Source of the DNA: Actinoallomurus iriomotensis | Lineage (GTDB): Bacteria > Actinomycetota > Actinomycetes > Streptosporangiales > Streptosporangiaceae | Direction: 5' to 3' | Length of the DNA stretch: 64,000 nt | NCBI RefSeq assembly: GCF_030269445.1 | Contig: NZ_BSTJ01000001.1 | Location: forward strand, 1,017,898 to 1,081,897 | Shown: piece after piece, positions 25,814 through 34,402 of the stretch | Position numbering within the stretch: the stretch's first letter is position 1 | How the letters are laid out: the number at the start of each line of letters is the position of its first letter | Made by a program: the position numbers and the translations under genes | The notes under the pieces: model-generated | Seen by the model: the letters and a program-made list of their open reading frames with translations, nothing else | Told to the model about the DNA's origin: nothing | Databases searched by the model: none

Positions 25814-26296
25814 TCACAGCGTGCGTGGGCCACCTTCTACGCCGAAGAACCAATGTCGGTCAGTCACGGGCACCGGCGGCAGTTGATCCTGGATCAAACA
25901 TTCGATCGCCTCGGCGAGGTCGGCGACCACCTCGCCGTTGACGTGCTCATGTCCACGCAAGAAGTAGGGCTCACCATCGATCACGTAGCGTTGAGCAGCC
26001 TGCGCCGACGTGACGATCCCGTACCCGCGCAGCCGGCGGCCCGCCTCCGCGATGATCGAGCGGACGAAGTCCCGTTGCCCGTCATCCCACTCGTCGGCGT
26101 CCAGTGGAAAGGCGAAACTGGAGCCGACCTGCACGTGAGTTCGCAGGTCGTCCAACACGGCGTCGGTCCGTGGTGGCCGCTGCCCGGGTGGCGTCTCCCT
26201 GGCCACGTGAATGGCTTCCAGGAGCAAGATCCCGAGGCTTACGTCGTAGGCCCAGAACCAACGCCCACCAAACTCGACCGGTACTGTTTTGCTCAC
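25814..26296 (-). CDS. Hypothetical 160-aa protein (orphan actinomycete family)
   Basis: The protein starts VSKTVPVEFGGRWFWAYDVSLGILLLEA and ends WFFGVEGGPRTL. It is acidic and probably cytosolic, with alternating helices and a conserved-looking FPRG-type segment (YFLRGHEHV). I recall similar actinomycete proteins with the same VPVEFGG..W.. opening, none with a function. I chose the GTG at 26296 from that family start and a weak GGGTATGGA upstream. It sits between pseudogenes in the scrambled zone yet keeps a clean frame and codon bias, so it is probably functional. Confidence 0.7.
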   Translation of the reverse strand: MSKTVPVEFGGRWFWAYDVSLGILLLEAIHVARETPPGQRPPRTDAVLDDLRTHVQVGSSFAFPLDADEWDDGQRDFVRSIIAEAGRRLRGYGIVTSAQAAQRYVIDGEPYFLRGHEHVNGEVVADLAEAIECLIQDQLPPVPVTDRHWFFGVEGGPRTL

Positions 26297-26468
26297 TCCA
26301 TACCCACCCGCCAGTCGCCGATCTCCTACACCCGAGCACGGACGACGGGGTCGCGGGACCACAATGCCTGTCTGCCGGGATGGTACGTGCTTACCACCTG
26401 GAAGCGTTGGTGCTCGAGGATCTCGCTCGATTGATGTACCAGGGATAGGCATTCCACGGTGTGACATC

Positions 26469-27242
26469 GTGAGCGTCGATGCCCGCCTCCGCGAAGGCTG
26501 CCACCCGTCCGTGTCGCTTTTGCCGCACGGCGGACACAATGATCGGTGTGACGGGTTGCTGGACGATGATGCGCTGGAGAGTTCGTCGGTGGTGGCCAAC
26601 TGCGCGATGAATCGCGAGCGGTCGCTCAGCGGTTCGAACGGTTATGGTCGTGAGCTCGGCTTGGACATCATTGCGGAACTGACCGACCGCAGTGCGGGGG
26701 CGGCCTGTGTACGGTGGCTGGACCTGTGCTGTGGGAGTGGGCGCGCTCTGGCAGAGGCCGCCCGACTGCTGACCGGCCGGAATGTGGCGGGACGAATCGA
26801 GATCGTCGGACTTGACCTCGTGGACCACTTCGTGGCGGGTCCCTTTCCGCCGGTATTGCGGCTGGTCACCGGCTCTGTGGCCGAGTGGGTTCCCGACGGC
26901 CGGTTCGACCTGATCACGTGTGTGCATGGGCTGCACTATGTCGGCGACAAACTCGGCACTCTGGCGCGTGTCGCCTCCTGGCTGACCGAGGACGGGCTCT
27001 TCGCCGCCAACTTCGACGCGCACTCGGTCCGCCGCGCCGACGGTACACCGGCCGGTCGCCGGCTCACCGCCGAACTACGCCGGCAGGGATTCGTCTACGA
27101 CGCCGCTCGCCGCCGGATCTCGCGTCGTGGCGGCGGGGAGATCCGGCTTTCTCACCGCTACCTCGGAGCCGATGACCAAGCCGGTCCGAACTACACCGGC
27201 CAGCCCGCCGTCGACTCGTTCTACGAACCGTTCGGCTGCTGA
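26469..27242 (+). CDS. Class I SAM-dependent methyltransferase
   Basis: This 257-aa protein has methyltransferase motif I at WLDLCCGSGRALAEAA, then IEIVGLDLVDHF, DGRFDLITCVHGLHYV and a C-terminal LSHRYLGADDQAGPNYTGQPAVDSF. The N-terminal part (HPSVSLLPHGGHNDRCDGLLDDDALESS.. ANCAMNRERSLSGSNGY) looks native, so I kept the GTG at 26469, although its ribosome site is poor and an ATG at 26607 is possible. Substrate is unknown. It is an intact gene in a zone of remnants. Confidence 0.82.
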   Translation: MSVDARLREGCHPSVSLLPHGGHNDRCDGLLDDDALESSSVVANCAMNRERSLSGSNGYGRELGLDIIAELTDRSAGAACVRWLDLCCGSGRALAEAARLLTGRNVAGRIEIVGLDLVDHFVAGPFPPVLRLVTGSVAEWVPDGRFDLITCVHGLHYVGDKLGTLARVASWLTEDGLFAANFDAHSVRRADGTPAGRRLTAELRRQGFVYDAARRRISRRGGGEIRLSHRYLGADDQAGPNYTGQPAVDSFYEPFGC

Positions 27243-27363
27243 CCCACCGCGATCCGAGTGAAGCCTCGCTGTCGGTAGGCAGAACCGCATGCTGAGACCT
27301 TGAGAAGGCCGGCCGCGCCCGGCCCGACGGTGACCTGCGCCGCGGACGCGCTGTTCGTCGTCA

Positions 27364-27530
27364 TCAGGCATGCCCGTCCACCTGCGGTTCGTCGAGGACG
27401 ATGTCGTAGGTCGCCTGGGGCGCGACGAAGGCGCACCGCCGTACGGCCTCGGCCAGCAGCGCGTCGCGGTCCGTCCGGCGCAGCTTGGTGAACGGCTTGA
27501 CGCGCAACGCCCATTCCCGGATCTGCCAGG
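27364..27530 (-). pseudogene. C-terminal gene remnant of unknown family
   Basis: A 55-codon minus-strand frame reads like genuine protein (WQIREWALRVKPFTKLRR, ALLAEAVRRCAFVAPQ, YDIVLDEPQVDGHA, then stop) but has no start. It is cut exactly where the duplicated regulator segment begins, at about 27530. I do not recognise the family. Confidence 0.5.
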
Positions 27531-28003
27531 ACTGCGCACCGCCGCGAGCGGCTCGATCGCGGGACTCGAGGAGACCTCGGTACGTGCGCTGGCGAAGCCT
27601 GCGGCAGCTGCTGCCCTCGCGGCTGCGCCACCGGGGGCGGCGCCTTCCAGTCCCACGCGCTGCCGATGCCCTCGCGCTGCCCGCAGGCGGACCCCGACGT
27701 ACTCACCCTGATCGCGGCGCGTGCCGGGACCATGAACGGCTCCGCTTCGACTACCGGACACACTCCGGTACCGCCGGCCGACGCTCGGTCGAGCCGCGCC
27801 CACCCACGGGGCCGCGCTTCACACCCCGCCCGCTGCCGCCCGACCAGGAGGTCGCGGCACGAATCGCGTGCGGTGTCGGCAGGACGTGGACTTCACGATC
27901 GTCGACTCCCAGGAGCTGGTGGATGCACTACGCAAGCTGACCGAGCGCTATCAGCGAGCGATCGACGCCTCCGGCCAGACCTCCGGCGATCTCCGGCTGT
28001 GAC
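27531..28003 (+). pseudogene. WYL-domain transcriptional regulator, decayed copy 2
   Basis: It starts abruptly in the middle of the regulator (LRTAASGSIAG.. EETSVRALAKP) and shows the same frame breaks as copy 1. It skips most of the WYL domain (from SVEPR to TGPRFTPRPLPPDQEVAARI) and ends with the true C terminus (DVDFTIVDSQELVDALRKL.. ERYQRAIDASGQ), stopping at 28003. Together with copy 1 it shows the whole ancestral regulator in pieces. Confidence 0.85.
27532..27797 (+). repeat. Duplicated regulator segment, copy 2
   Basis: This is the partner of 25201-25465, in direct orientation, about 2.3 kb apart. Confidence 0.88.
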
Positions 28004-28031
28004 CGGCTTGATGGGCGGCGGCCGGCCGGTG

Positions 28032-29912
28032 TCAGTCCTCGAGTTCGCGGCTCAGGCGATGCAGCCGCAGCGCCAGCTGCACTTCCAGCGTGTGGTCCGG
28101 ACTGTTCCAGTCCACTCCGAGGAGGCGTTTTACCCGGTCGAGGCGCTGGGTGACGGTGTTCGGGTGGATGTGCAGCCGCTTTGCGCTGGCTACGAGGCTC
28201 TGCCCGGTGGTGAAGTAGGTGTCGAGCGTCTCCATCAGCATGGTCGACCGCTCTTCGTCGTGCTGCATGACCGGACCCAGGGTCCGTGCCACGAACGCGA
28301 CGGCGGACGCACTGTCGCCGAGGAGCAGCCCCGTGTACCCGAGGTCGGTGGCCGTCGCGACGGTGCCCGCACGGTCGAGCCGGAGCAGGGCGTGTGCGCA
28401 GGCCAGCGCCTCCCTGTAGGCGGCGGGCAGGTCGGCCGGGTCGTCGACCGGCCCGGCGGCGCCGACGGTGACCGGCGCCCCAAGGCGCTTGGTCATCGAT
28501 CGCGCCGTCCGGCGGCCCGTCAACGACGGGTCGTCGGAGGGAATGACCAGGACCGCGCGGTCGTCCCGTACGGTGCTCAGACCGCCGCGAGCGGCCGCGA
28601 GATCGGACGCCACGGACGCGAGGCTCTGCCGGTTCTCCGCCCGGATGTGCGCGACGACGACGGCATGCCGTTTGTGCGGCTGGTAGCCGATCCGCAGGGC
28701 GCGCTCGGCGAGCGAGGAGTAGGTGCGGGGGTTGGGCGTGAGGAGGTCGTCAAGCAATTCGCCGCGCACTCGGGCCTCCGCAGCGGCGAGATTGCGGCGG
28801 AACAGCTGGAGCAGCGAGGCGACGACGGCCGCCCGTTCGAGCAGCCGCCGGTCCGGGTCGCCGACCTGGCCGGGCGTGGTCGCCGGGGCCCAGGCCAGTG
28901 TGCCGAGGGTCTCGGTGCCGGCCACGAGACCGGTGACCCAGTACGTCCCGTCATGGACGCCGCCGGCGGAGCCGGCCGCCGCGGCGGACATCGCCTTCAG
29001 GACCTCCTCGGACGTCCCCGGGGTCCAGGCGACGGGCGTCTCGAATTCGTCGAAGATGGCGAGCGCACCACCGAGCCGTTCCCCGGCGGCGGTCACGACC
29101 TCCTGCACGCCGCCGCCCCGAAGGACGATGTCCATACTCTGGTCGTGCACGGCGACCGCTCTCTCCTGCTCGGCCGTGCGCCGGCGAAGGGTTTGGTTGG
29201 TATGCCGCAGGGCCTCCAGCGTCCGTTCCCGATCATGCCTCGACCGCGCCTGCTCGATCGCGCTCGTGGCGAGCGCGGCGAAGGAGCCGAGGAGAGCGAT
29301 GGCGTCGTGGGAGAACGGGCCCGCCGTGCGGTTGGAGGCGAAGAGCACCCCGATGACGGCACTGTTGCGCAGCGGCACGCCGACGATCGACACCTGCCGC
29401 TCAGCCCTGACCGAGGCGTCGACGGCGGGATCGTGCGTCAGCCGTTCGTCCTTGAAGTAGTCGGGCGTCGAGAACGGCGTGCCGGTTGCGGCGACTCTGC
29501 CGCCGACACCGGTTCCGAACGGGATCCGGACATCCTTCCAGGCCGAGGACGTAGCGCCGACCATCACTCGCATGCAGGTCGCGCCGCCTTCGTCGTCGTT
29601 CAGGCTGAGGTAGGCCATGTCGCAGCCGAGGAGCCGCTGCGCCTGCCCCACGATCAGGGTCAGGATGGTGTCGGGGTCGCTGTGGTCTTCGGCCAGTTCC
29701 TTCGCGCACTCGACCAGCGCACGCTGCTGTTCGTGGCGAGCGCGCTGCTTCTCCAGTGTGTCGCGAAGGTGGAGGGCGAGCGTGTGTTCGGCCTGCAGGT
29801 TCTCTGCCTCGGCGGGTGATGCGGCGTCGGCGACCGCGTCGCGCAGGACCTCGTCGTAGAGCGGCAGCGGCGCCCCGTCAACGAGAAGCCGGAGAAAACT
29901 GCGCGTTTTCAC
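28032..29912 (-). CDS. GAF-domain PucR/CdaR-type transcriptional regulator
   Basis: This 626-aa regulator has an N-terminal coiled-coil segment (about 35-75) and a GAF sensor domain (about 75-225, with CDMAYLSLNDDEGG, PFGTGVGGRVAATG, SIVGVPLRNSAVIGVLFASNR). A second coiled coil (about 222-260) precedes a CdaR-like middle. The PucR helix-turn-helix is at about 560-615 (METLDTYFTTGQSLVASAKRLHIHPNTVTQRL). GAF-PucR proteins often control catabolism of aromatic or other small carbon sources. It is divergent from a TetR gene. The GTG start lies a few nt after GGGAGCGAAGGG. Confidence 0.88.
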   Translation of the reverse strand: MKTRSFLRLLVDGAPLPLYDEVLRDAVADAASPAEAENLQAEHTLALHLRDTLEKQRARHEQQRALVECAKELAEDHSDPDTILTLIVGQAQRLLGCDMAYLSLNDDEGGATCMRVMVGATSSAWKDVRIPFGTGVGGRVAATGTPFSTPDYFKDERLTHDPAVDASVRAERQVSIVGVPLRNSAVIGVLFASNRTAGPFSHDAIALLGSFAALATSAIEQARSRHDRERTLEALRHTNQTLRRRTAEQERAVAVHDQSMDIVLRGGGVQEVVTAAGERLGGALAIFDEFETPVAWTPGTSEEVLKAMSAAAAGSAGGVHDGTYWVTGLVAGTETLGTLAWAPATTPGQVGDPDRRLLERAAVVASLLQLFRRNLAAAEARVRGELLDDLLTPNPRTYSSLAERALRIGYQPHKRHAVVVAHIRAENRQSLASVASDLAAARGGLSTVRDDRAVLVIPSDDPSLTGRRTARSMTKRLGAPVTVGAAGPVDDPADLPAAYREALACAHALLRLDRAGTVATATDLGYTGLLLGDSASAVAFVARTLGPVMQHDEERSTMLMETLDTYFTTGQSLVASAKRLHIHPNTVTQRLDRVKRLLGVDWNSPDHTLEVQLALRLHRLSRELED

Positions 29913-30137
29913 AACCCTTCGCTCCCGTCAACGCGGGCTCGTCCACCGGTCCTGTCCGAGGATGCCGAACGCGGTCGACCACCGGGCGGCCGCAATGAAT
30001 AAGCGCATAGTCACTGAGTAGGATGCCTCTGTCAAGGCTCGCCGCGAGCGAAGGCCGGATCGTGCGGCGACGTCCGGTGAGGCACTCGCGAGCGGCATCA
30101 GCACCATGTGCCGGACCTGAAGGAGCGAGAGTCGCGG

Positions 30138-30803
30138 ATGGCCAAACGGCAGGCCCGGTTCACCGCACAGGAGTTGGCGGACGATCCGCGGCTGCGGGAC
30201 CACTCTTCCGCTCTCTGGAGAGAAGAGCTCGGAGACGTACAGCGCGGCCTCCTGACGTCGGCGGTACGGTGCTTCGCCGCGAACGGTTTCCACGCCACGA
30301 CCACGCGCGACATCGCCGAGGGCGTGGGGCTCAGCCCGGCGGCGCTGTACGTCCACTTCCCGTCGAAGGAACTGGTCCTGTTCGAGATCGTCCGGACCGG
30401 TCACGAGCGGGTACTGACGCACATCCAGGACCCGTCCGTGCTGAGCGCGGGCGGCGACGGTTCGGCGGACCGGCTCCGAGCCGTCATCGCGGCGTACACC
30501 TCCTGGCATGCCCGCCACCACGTAGCGGCGCGCGTCTGCCAGCTGGAGCTGGCCGGACTCACGGCAGGGCACTACGAGGAGATACTGGAGCTGCGCCACC
30601 AGACCAACGCGTTCTTCCGCGACGCCATCGCCCGCGGGGCTGCCGACGGGTCGTTCGCGCATGTGGACGTCAAGCGGGTCACGCGCGCGATGCTGTCGCT
30701 CAGCATCGACCTCGTCCGCTGGTACCGGCTCGACGGTTCCGACTCGCCGGAGGAACTCGGCGAGTTCTACGCCGGTCTCGCACTCAAGATGGTCGCCCGG
30801 TAG
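30138..30803 (+). CDS. TetR-family transcriptional regulator
   Basis: This 221-aa repressor has the TetR HTH at about 42-90 (LLTSAVRCFAANGFHATTTRDIAEGVGLSPAALYVHFPSKE) and a helical ligand domain (WHARHHVAARVCQLELAGL) of the type in fatty-acid and acyl-CoA regulators. The ATG at 30138 is preferred; an upstream GTG at 30108 would add 10 residues. Immediately downstream is the wreck of an acyl-CoA ligase, consistent with a lost fatty or aromatic acid catabolic locus. Confidence 0.87.
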   Translation: MAKRQARFTAQELADDPRLRDHSSALWREELGDVQRGLLTSAVRCFAANGFHATTTRDIAEGVGLSPAALYVHFPSKELVLFEIVRTGHERVLTHIQDPSVLSAGGDGSADRLRAVIAAYTSWHARHHVAARVCQLELAGLTAGHYEEILELRHQTNAFFRDAIARGAADGSFAHVDVKRVTRAMLSLSIDLVRWYRLDGSDSPEELGEFYAGLALKMVAR

Positions 30804-30809
30804 GTCTCG

Positions 30810-31190
30810 ATCCTTCGTGCCTTGTGCTCCACCGGCCGGCGAACGGGGAGGTCGTCACGACCTGGCATGAGGTGGTCAGCCGCGCACGACGGCTCGCCGC
30901 CGCCCTCGACCTGCTCGACGTGCCCCGTCACGCCCGCGTCGGGACGTTCGGCTGGAACTCCCAGCGACACGTCGAGCTGTACCTCGCGGTACCGAGCGGC
31001 GGCCGCGTGCTGCACACCCGTAACCACCGGCTGTTCGCGACGGAACCGACCTACATTCTCAACGACGCGAGCGGATCTGGGTCCTGCCGGCGATCCCAAG
31101 ATCGCGACCGGGAAGTTCTCGAAGGTGGCGCTCAGGGAACAGTACGCCGCGCACCGCCGGGCCCAGCGCGGGCCGGCCGCACCGTGCTGA
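30810..31190 (+). pseudogene. Acyl-CoA synthetase (AMP-binding) with large internal deletion
   Basis: The 5' part reads as the N-terminal region of a fatty-acid CoA ligase (EVVTTWHEVVSRARRLAAAL.. ARVGTFGWNSQRHVELYLAV, GRVLHTRNHRLF, TYILNDA). At about 31070 it jumps straight to the C-terminal end (WVLPAIP, then KIATGKFSKVALREQYAAHR), including the catalytic Lys motif GKFSK, with a one-base frame slip between. Roughly 1.2 kb encoding the AMP-binding P-loop and most of the enzyme is missing. It lies just behind the TetR gene. Confidence 0.85.
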
Positions 31191-31249
31191 GCCGTCGCGC
31201 GAGCGCGTGAGCCACCCCTGGCCGGCGTGGCGTCCGCCACCCTCGGCGG

Positions 31250-32260
31250 TCAGGCGGCGGTGCCGGCCGGCTTTCTCGGCTCGGACGCCGTGTCGCCGGA
31301 CGCTGCGTCCGGGCACCGCCGGGATGCCAGCAGGTGACGGGCCGTTCCCCAGATGCCCCGGCGGAACAGCAGCACGATCACGATGAAGATCGAGCCGGTG
31401 ACGATCCCGGTCTCCTCGAAGCCGGCGGTCGCCAGGAAGTCCTGGAGCTGGACGACGAGGGCAGCGCCGATGGCACCGCCCCACAGGGTGCCGATGCCAC
31501 CGAGGACGACCATCATCACCGCCTGCCCGGAGGTGGTCCAGTAGACCCCCTCGAGCGAGGCGAAGCCGTGGCCGATCGCGAGCACGCCCCCGGCCGTCCC
31601 GGACAGCGCGGCGGACAGGACGAAGGCCAGGAGCCGGTAGCGGTCGACGGGGTAGCCGAGGGCGCGCGCCCGTGCCGGATTGTCGCGGATGGAGACCAGC
31701 ACCCGGCCGAACGGAGAGCGTACGATCCGCCAGGCCGCGAACAACCCGGCCAGCACGAACGGCAGGCCCGCGTAGTAGAAGTAGAACGGCTCGGACAGGT
31801 CAAGGCCGAACAGTTCTCGGGGGATGCCCTGCAGGCCGTTCTCCCCGCCGGTGACGTCCCGCCACTGGTTGGCGATGAAGTAGATCATCTGCGCGAAGGC
31901 CAGGGTGACCATGGCGAAGTAGATTCCGGTCAGCCGTACCGACAGGTACCCGATCGGGAGCGCCAGCAGCGCCGCGAACGCCGCGCCGCCCAGGATCGCG
32001 ACCGGGAAGGGCGTCCCGGTGTGCAGCGCGATCAGGCCGGTGCAGTAGGCCGACCCGCCCCAGAACGCGGCGTGGCCGAACGACAGCAGCCCGGTGAACC
32101 CGAGCAGCAGGTCCACGGCCGCGGCGAACAATGCCCAGCAGGCGATGTCGAGCGCCACCGGCGGGTAGATCATCCAGGGCAGCACGAGGGCGACGAAGAT
32201 TCCGATCACCAAGAGCAGCCGCCCGCTCCGGCCTGGGCGGGCCAGCCGGGAAAGGATCAC
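31250..32260 (-). CDS. Branched-chain-type ABC transporter permease (LivM family)
   Basis: This 336-aa permease has about 9-10 helices and LivM hallmarks (ACWALFAAAVDLLLGFTGLLSFGHAAFWG, RLTGIYFAMVTLAFAQM, SPFGRVLVSIRDNPARARALGY, GGIGTLWGGAIGAAL). It is the last gene of a minus-strand order G-F-K-H-M. Its GTG overlaps the LivH stop (GTGA). Because the LivH upstream is frameshifted, coupled translation of this gene may be impaired. Confidence 0.9.
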   Translation of the reverse strand: MILSRLARPGRSGRLLLVIGIFVALVLPWMIYPPVALDIACWALFAAAVDLLLGFTGLLSFGHAAFWGGSAYCTGLIALHTGTPFPVAILGGAAFAALLALPIGYLSVRLTGIYFAMVTLAFAQMIYFIANQWRDVTGGENGLQGIPRELFGLDLSEPFYFYYAGLPFVLAGLFAAWRIVRSPFGRVLVSIRDNPARARALGYPVDRYRLLAFVLSAALSGTAGGVLAIGHGFASLEGVYWTTSGQAVMMVVLGGIGTLWGGAIGAALVVQLQDFLATAGFEETGIVTGSIFIVIVLLFRRGIWGTARHLLASRRCPDAASGDTASEPRKPAGTAA

Positions 32261-33119
32261 CGCGACGCCTCCTCACGTCCGAACAGCCCGGCCGGGCGCC
32301 ACAGCAGCACCGCGGCCATGAGGACGAACACCAGCGTCTGCGACAGCGACGGGACGTAGTAGTTGCCGAGGGCCGACACGATCCCGACCGCGAACCCGGC
32401 GGCGACCGAGCCGAACACCGAGCCGAGCCCGCCGATCACCACGACGGCGAACACCGTGATGATCAGATCGGAGCCCATCAGCGGGTTGACCGCCCGCATC
32501 GGCGCGGCCAGCACCCCGGCGAACGCCGCCAGCGCCACCCCGAAGCCGAAGACCGGGGTCACCCACCGGCCGACGTCGATGCCGAGCGCGCGGGTCAGCT
32601 CGGGCCGCTCGGTTGCCGCCCGGATGATCACGCCGACGCGGGTGCGGGCCAGCACCGCCCACACTGCCCCGCACACCACCACCGACACCGCCAGCACGAA
32701 CACCTGGTAGGCGGGGTAGGTGAACAGCCCCAGGTCGACGGTGCCGCTCAGCGCCGACGGCCTCGGGTAGGGCTGGGAGTTCGCCCCGTACTCCCGCTTC
32801 ATCAGGTCCTGCAGGATCAGCGCGAGGCCGAAGGTGAACAGGAAGTTGTAGAGCGGGTCCAGCGGCGTCAGCCACCGGACGAACAACCGTTCCACGACGA
32901 TGCCGGCCACGCCAACAGCGGCGGGACCAGCACAAGGGCCGCCCAGAAGCTCAGGCCGAACGAATCGAGCGCGATGAACGCCCCGAAGGCGCCGAGCATG
33001 TAGAACGCGCCATGAGCGAGATTGACCACGCCCAGCATCCCGAAGATGACGGCCAGGCCGAGGGCGAGCAGGGCGTAGAACGCCCCGCCCACCAGCCCGT
33101 TGAACGCTTGCTGGAGCAC
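32257..33119 (-). pseudogene. LivH-type ABC permease with a -1 frameshift
   Basis: The first 65 or so codons (MLQQAFNGLVGGAFYALLALGLAVIFGMLG to AALVLV) and the remaining 220 (PAAVGVAGIVVERLFVRWLTPLDPLYNFLFTFG onward) are in different frames. The frames meet at a run of Cs (GTCCCGCC on the coding strand, about 32921-32927); adding one C restores a normal 287-aa LivH. The total of 863 nt is one short of a codon multiple. This could be a real inactivating deletion, phase variation at a homopolymer, or a sequencing error. Both halves otherwise look well conserved, so decay, if real, is recent. Confidence 0.85.
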
Positions 33120-33128
33120 ACCGGCCGC

Positions 33129-34367
33129 CTACAGGTCACAGGACGGGTCGGGCTGCTGGAACGCCTCCGACGCCGGGATGGTCTTGAGGATCTTCACGTA
33201 GTCCCAGGGTTCCTTGACCTCGCTGGACGGCTTCACCTGCGACAGGTACGCGTCGTGCAGCAGAAGATGGTCCTTGGCGCGGATGGTGGCGTCCCGGGCG
33301 AAGGCGTCCTCGAACCTGTGGCCCTCCAGCTGCTTCACCACATCGTCGGACTTGTCGGTGCCGCCGCGCTGCACGGCCTCCAGGTACTGCAGTGCGGCCG
33401 AGTAGTTGGCGGCCATGTTGGCGGTGGGACGCTTGCCGGTCTTGGCCTGGAACTTGTCGGCCCAGGCGCGGCTCTTGCCGTCGAGGTTCCAGTACCACAT
33501 GTCGGTGTAGCGGGTCCCGGCCAGGGCGTCCGGGCCGAGCGAGTGGATGTCGCTGAGGGCCAGCAGCCCGACCGCGAGGCCGACGCCCTTGTTACGCAGC
33601 TTGTACTCGTTGTACTGCTTCACCAGGTTGACCAGGTCACCGCCCGCCTGCATCGTGCCGAGCACCTGCGGTTTGGGGTTGAGGCCGGGCGCCTTGAGCA
33701 GGAAGGTGGAGAAGTTGTCGTTCGGGAACGGCGTCGGGTCACTCTTCACGACGCTGCCGCCGGCCGCCTTCACGGCCGCCGCGAATGTCTTCTGCATGTC
33801 CTGCCCGAACGCATAGTCGGGATAGACGATGTACCAGTTCCTCGCCCCGTCCTTGGTCACCTCGGTACCGGTGCCGTGGGCCAGCATGTAGCTGTTGTAG
33901 CCGTAGTGGAAGGTGTACTTGTTGCACTGCTTGCCTTCCAGCTCGGTGCTGGCGGCGCCGACGTCGATGAACACCTTCTTCTTGTTCTTGGCGATGGTGG
34001 CGACGGCGAACGCGGCGGACGAGGTCGGCACGTCCAGGATCACGTCGGCCTTCTGCCGGTCGTAGAGCTCCTGCGCCTTGGAGTTGGCGATCTCCGGCTT
34101 GTTCTGGTGGTCGGCGTCCTTCACCTCGATCTTCTTGGCCACCGCCTTGTCGCCGTACTCGGCCTGGTACTCGGCCACCGCCATCTTGACGGCCTCGATC
34201 GTGCTGCGGCCCGAGGTGTCGGCGTAGACGCCCGACTGGTCGTTCAGCACGGCCAGCACCACCTTGCCATCGCTGATCTTCCCTCCGCCGCCGCCCGGTC
34301 CGCCCGCGCACCCGGCCAGCAGCAGCCCCGCGGCGGCCAGGCCGCCGCTCCAACCCATGATCCTCAT
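33129..34367 (-). CDS. ABC transporter substrate-binding lipoprotein (Leu/Ile/Val-binding type)
   Basis: This 412-aa lipoprotein has a short signal ending in the lipobox LLAGC and a Gly-rich tether (GGPGGGGG). A periplasmic-binding fold of the LivK/amide-binding type follows (GKVVLAVLNDQSGVYADTSGRSTIEAVKMAV, YGYNSYMLAHGTG, WYIVYPDYAFGQDMQ). Many such proteins bind aromatic acids, amides or urea rather than branched-chain amino acids. It starts 35 nt after the LivF gene. The ATG at 34367 is preceded by AGGAG; an in-frame ATG 9 nt later is possible. Confidence 0.9.
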   Translation of the reverse strand: MRIMGWSGGLAAAGLLLAGCAGGPGGGGGKISDGKVVLAVLNDQSGVYADTSGRSTIEAVKMAVAEYQAEYGDKAVAKKIEVKDADHQNKPEIANSKAQELYDRQKADVILDVPTSSAAFAVATIAKNKKKVFIDVGAASTELEGKQCNKYTFHYGYNSYMLAHGTGTEVTKDGARNWYIVYPDYAFGQDMQKTFAAAVKAAGGSVVKSDPTPFPNDNFSTFLLKAPGLNPKPQVLGTMQAGGDLVNLVKQYNEYKLRNKGVGLAVGLLALSDIHSLGPDALAGTRYTDMWYWNLDGKSRAWADKFQAKTGKRPTANMAANYSAALQYLEAVQRGGTDKSDDVVKQLEGHRFEDAFARDATIRAKDHLLLHDAYLSQVKPSSEVKEPWDYVKILKTIPASEAFQQPDPSCDL

Positions 34368-34402
34368 TCCGGCGTCTCCTCTGTCACAGATCTCGGCCGC
34401 CA

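Noticed and set aside
22614-28003. Insertion sequence explaining the scrambled zone
   Set aside because: No transposase, no terminal inverted repeats and no target duplications are visible; only direct repeats and gene pieces.
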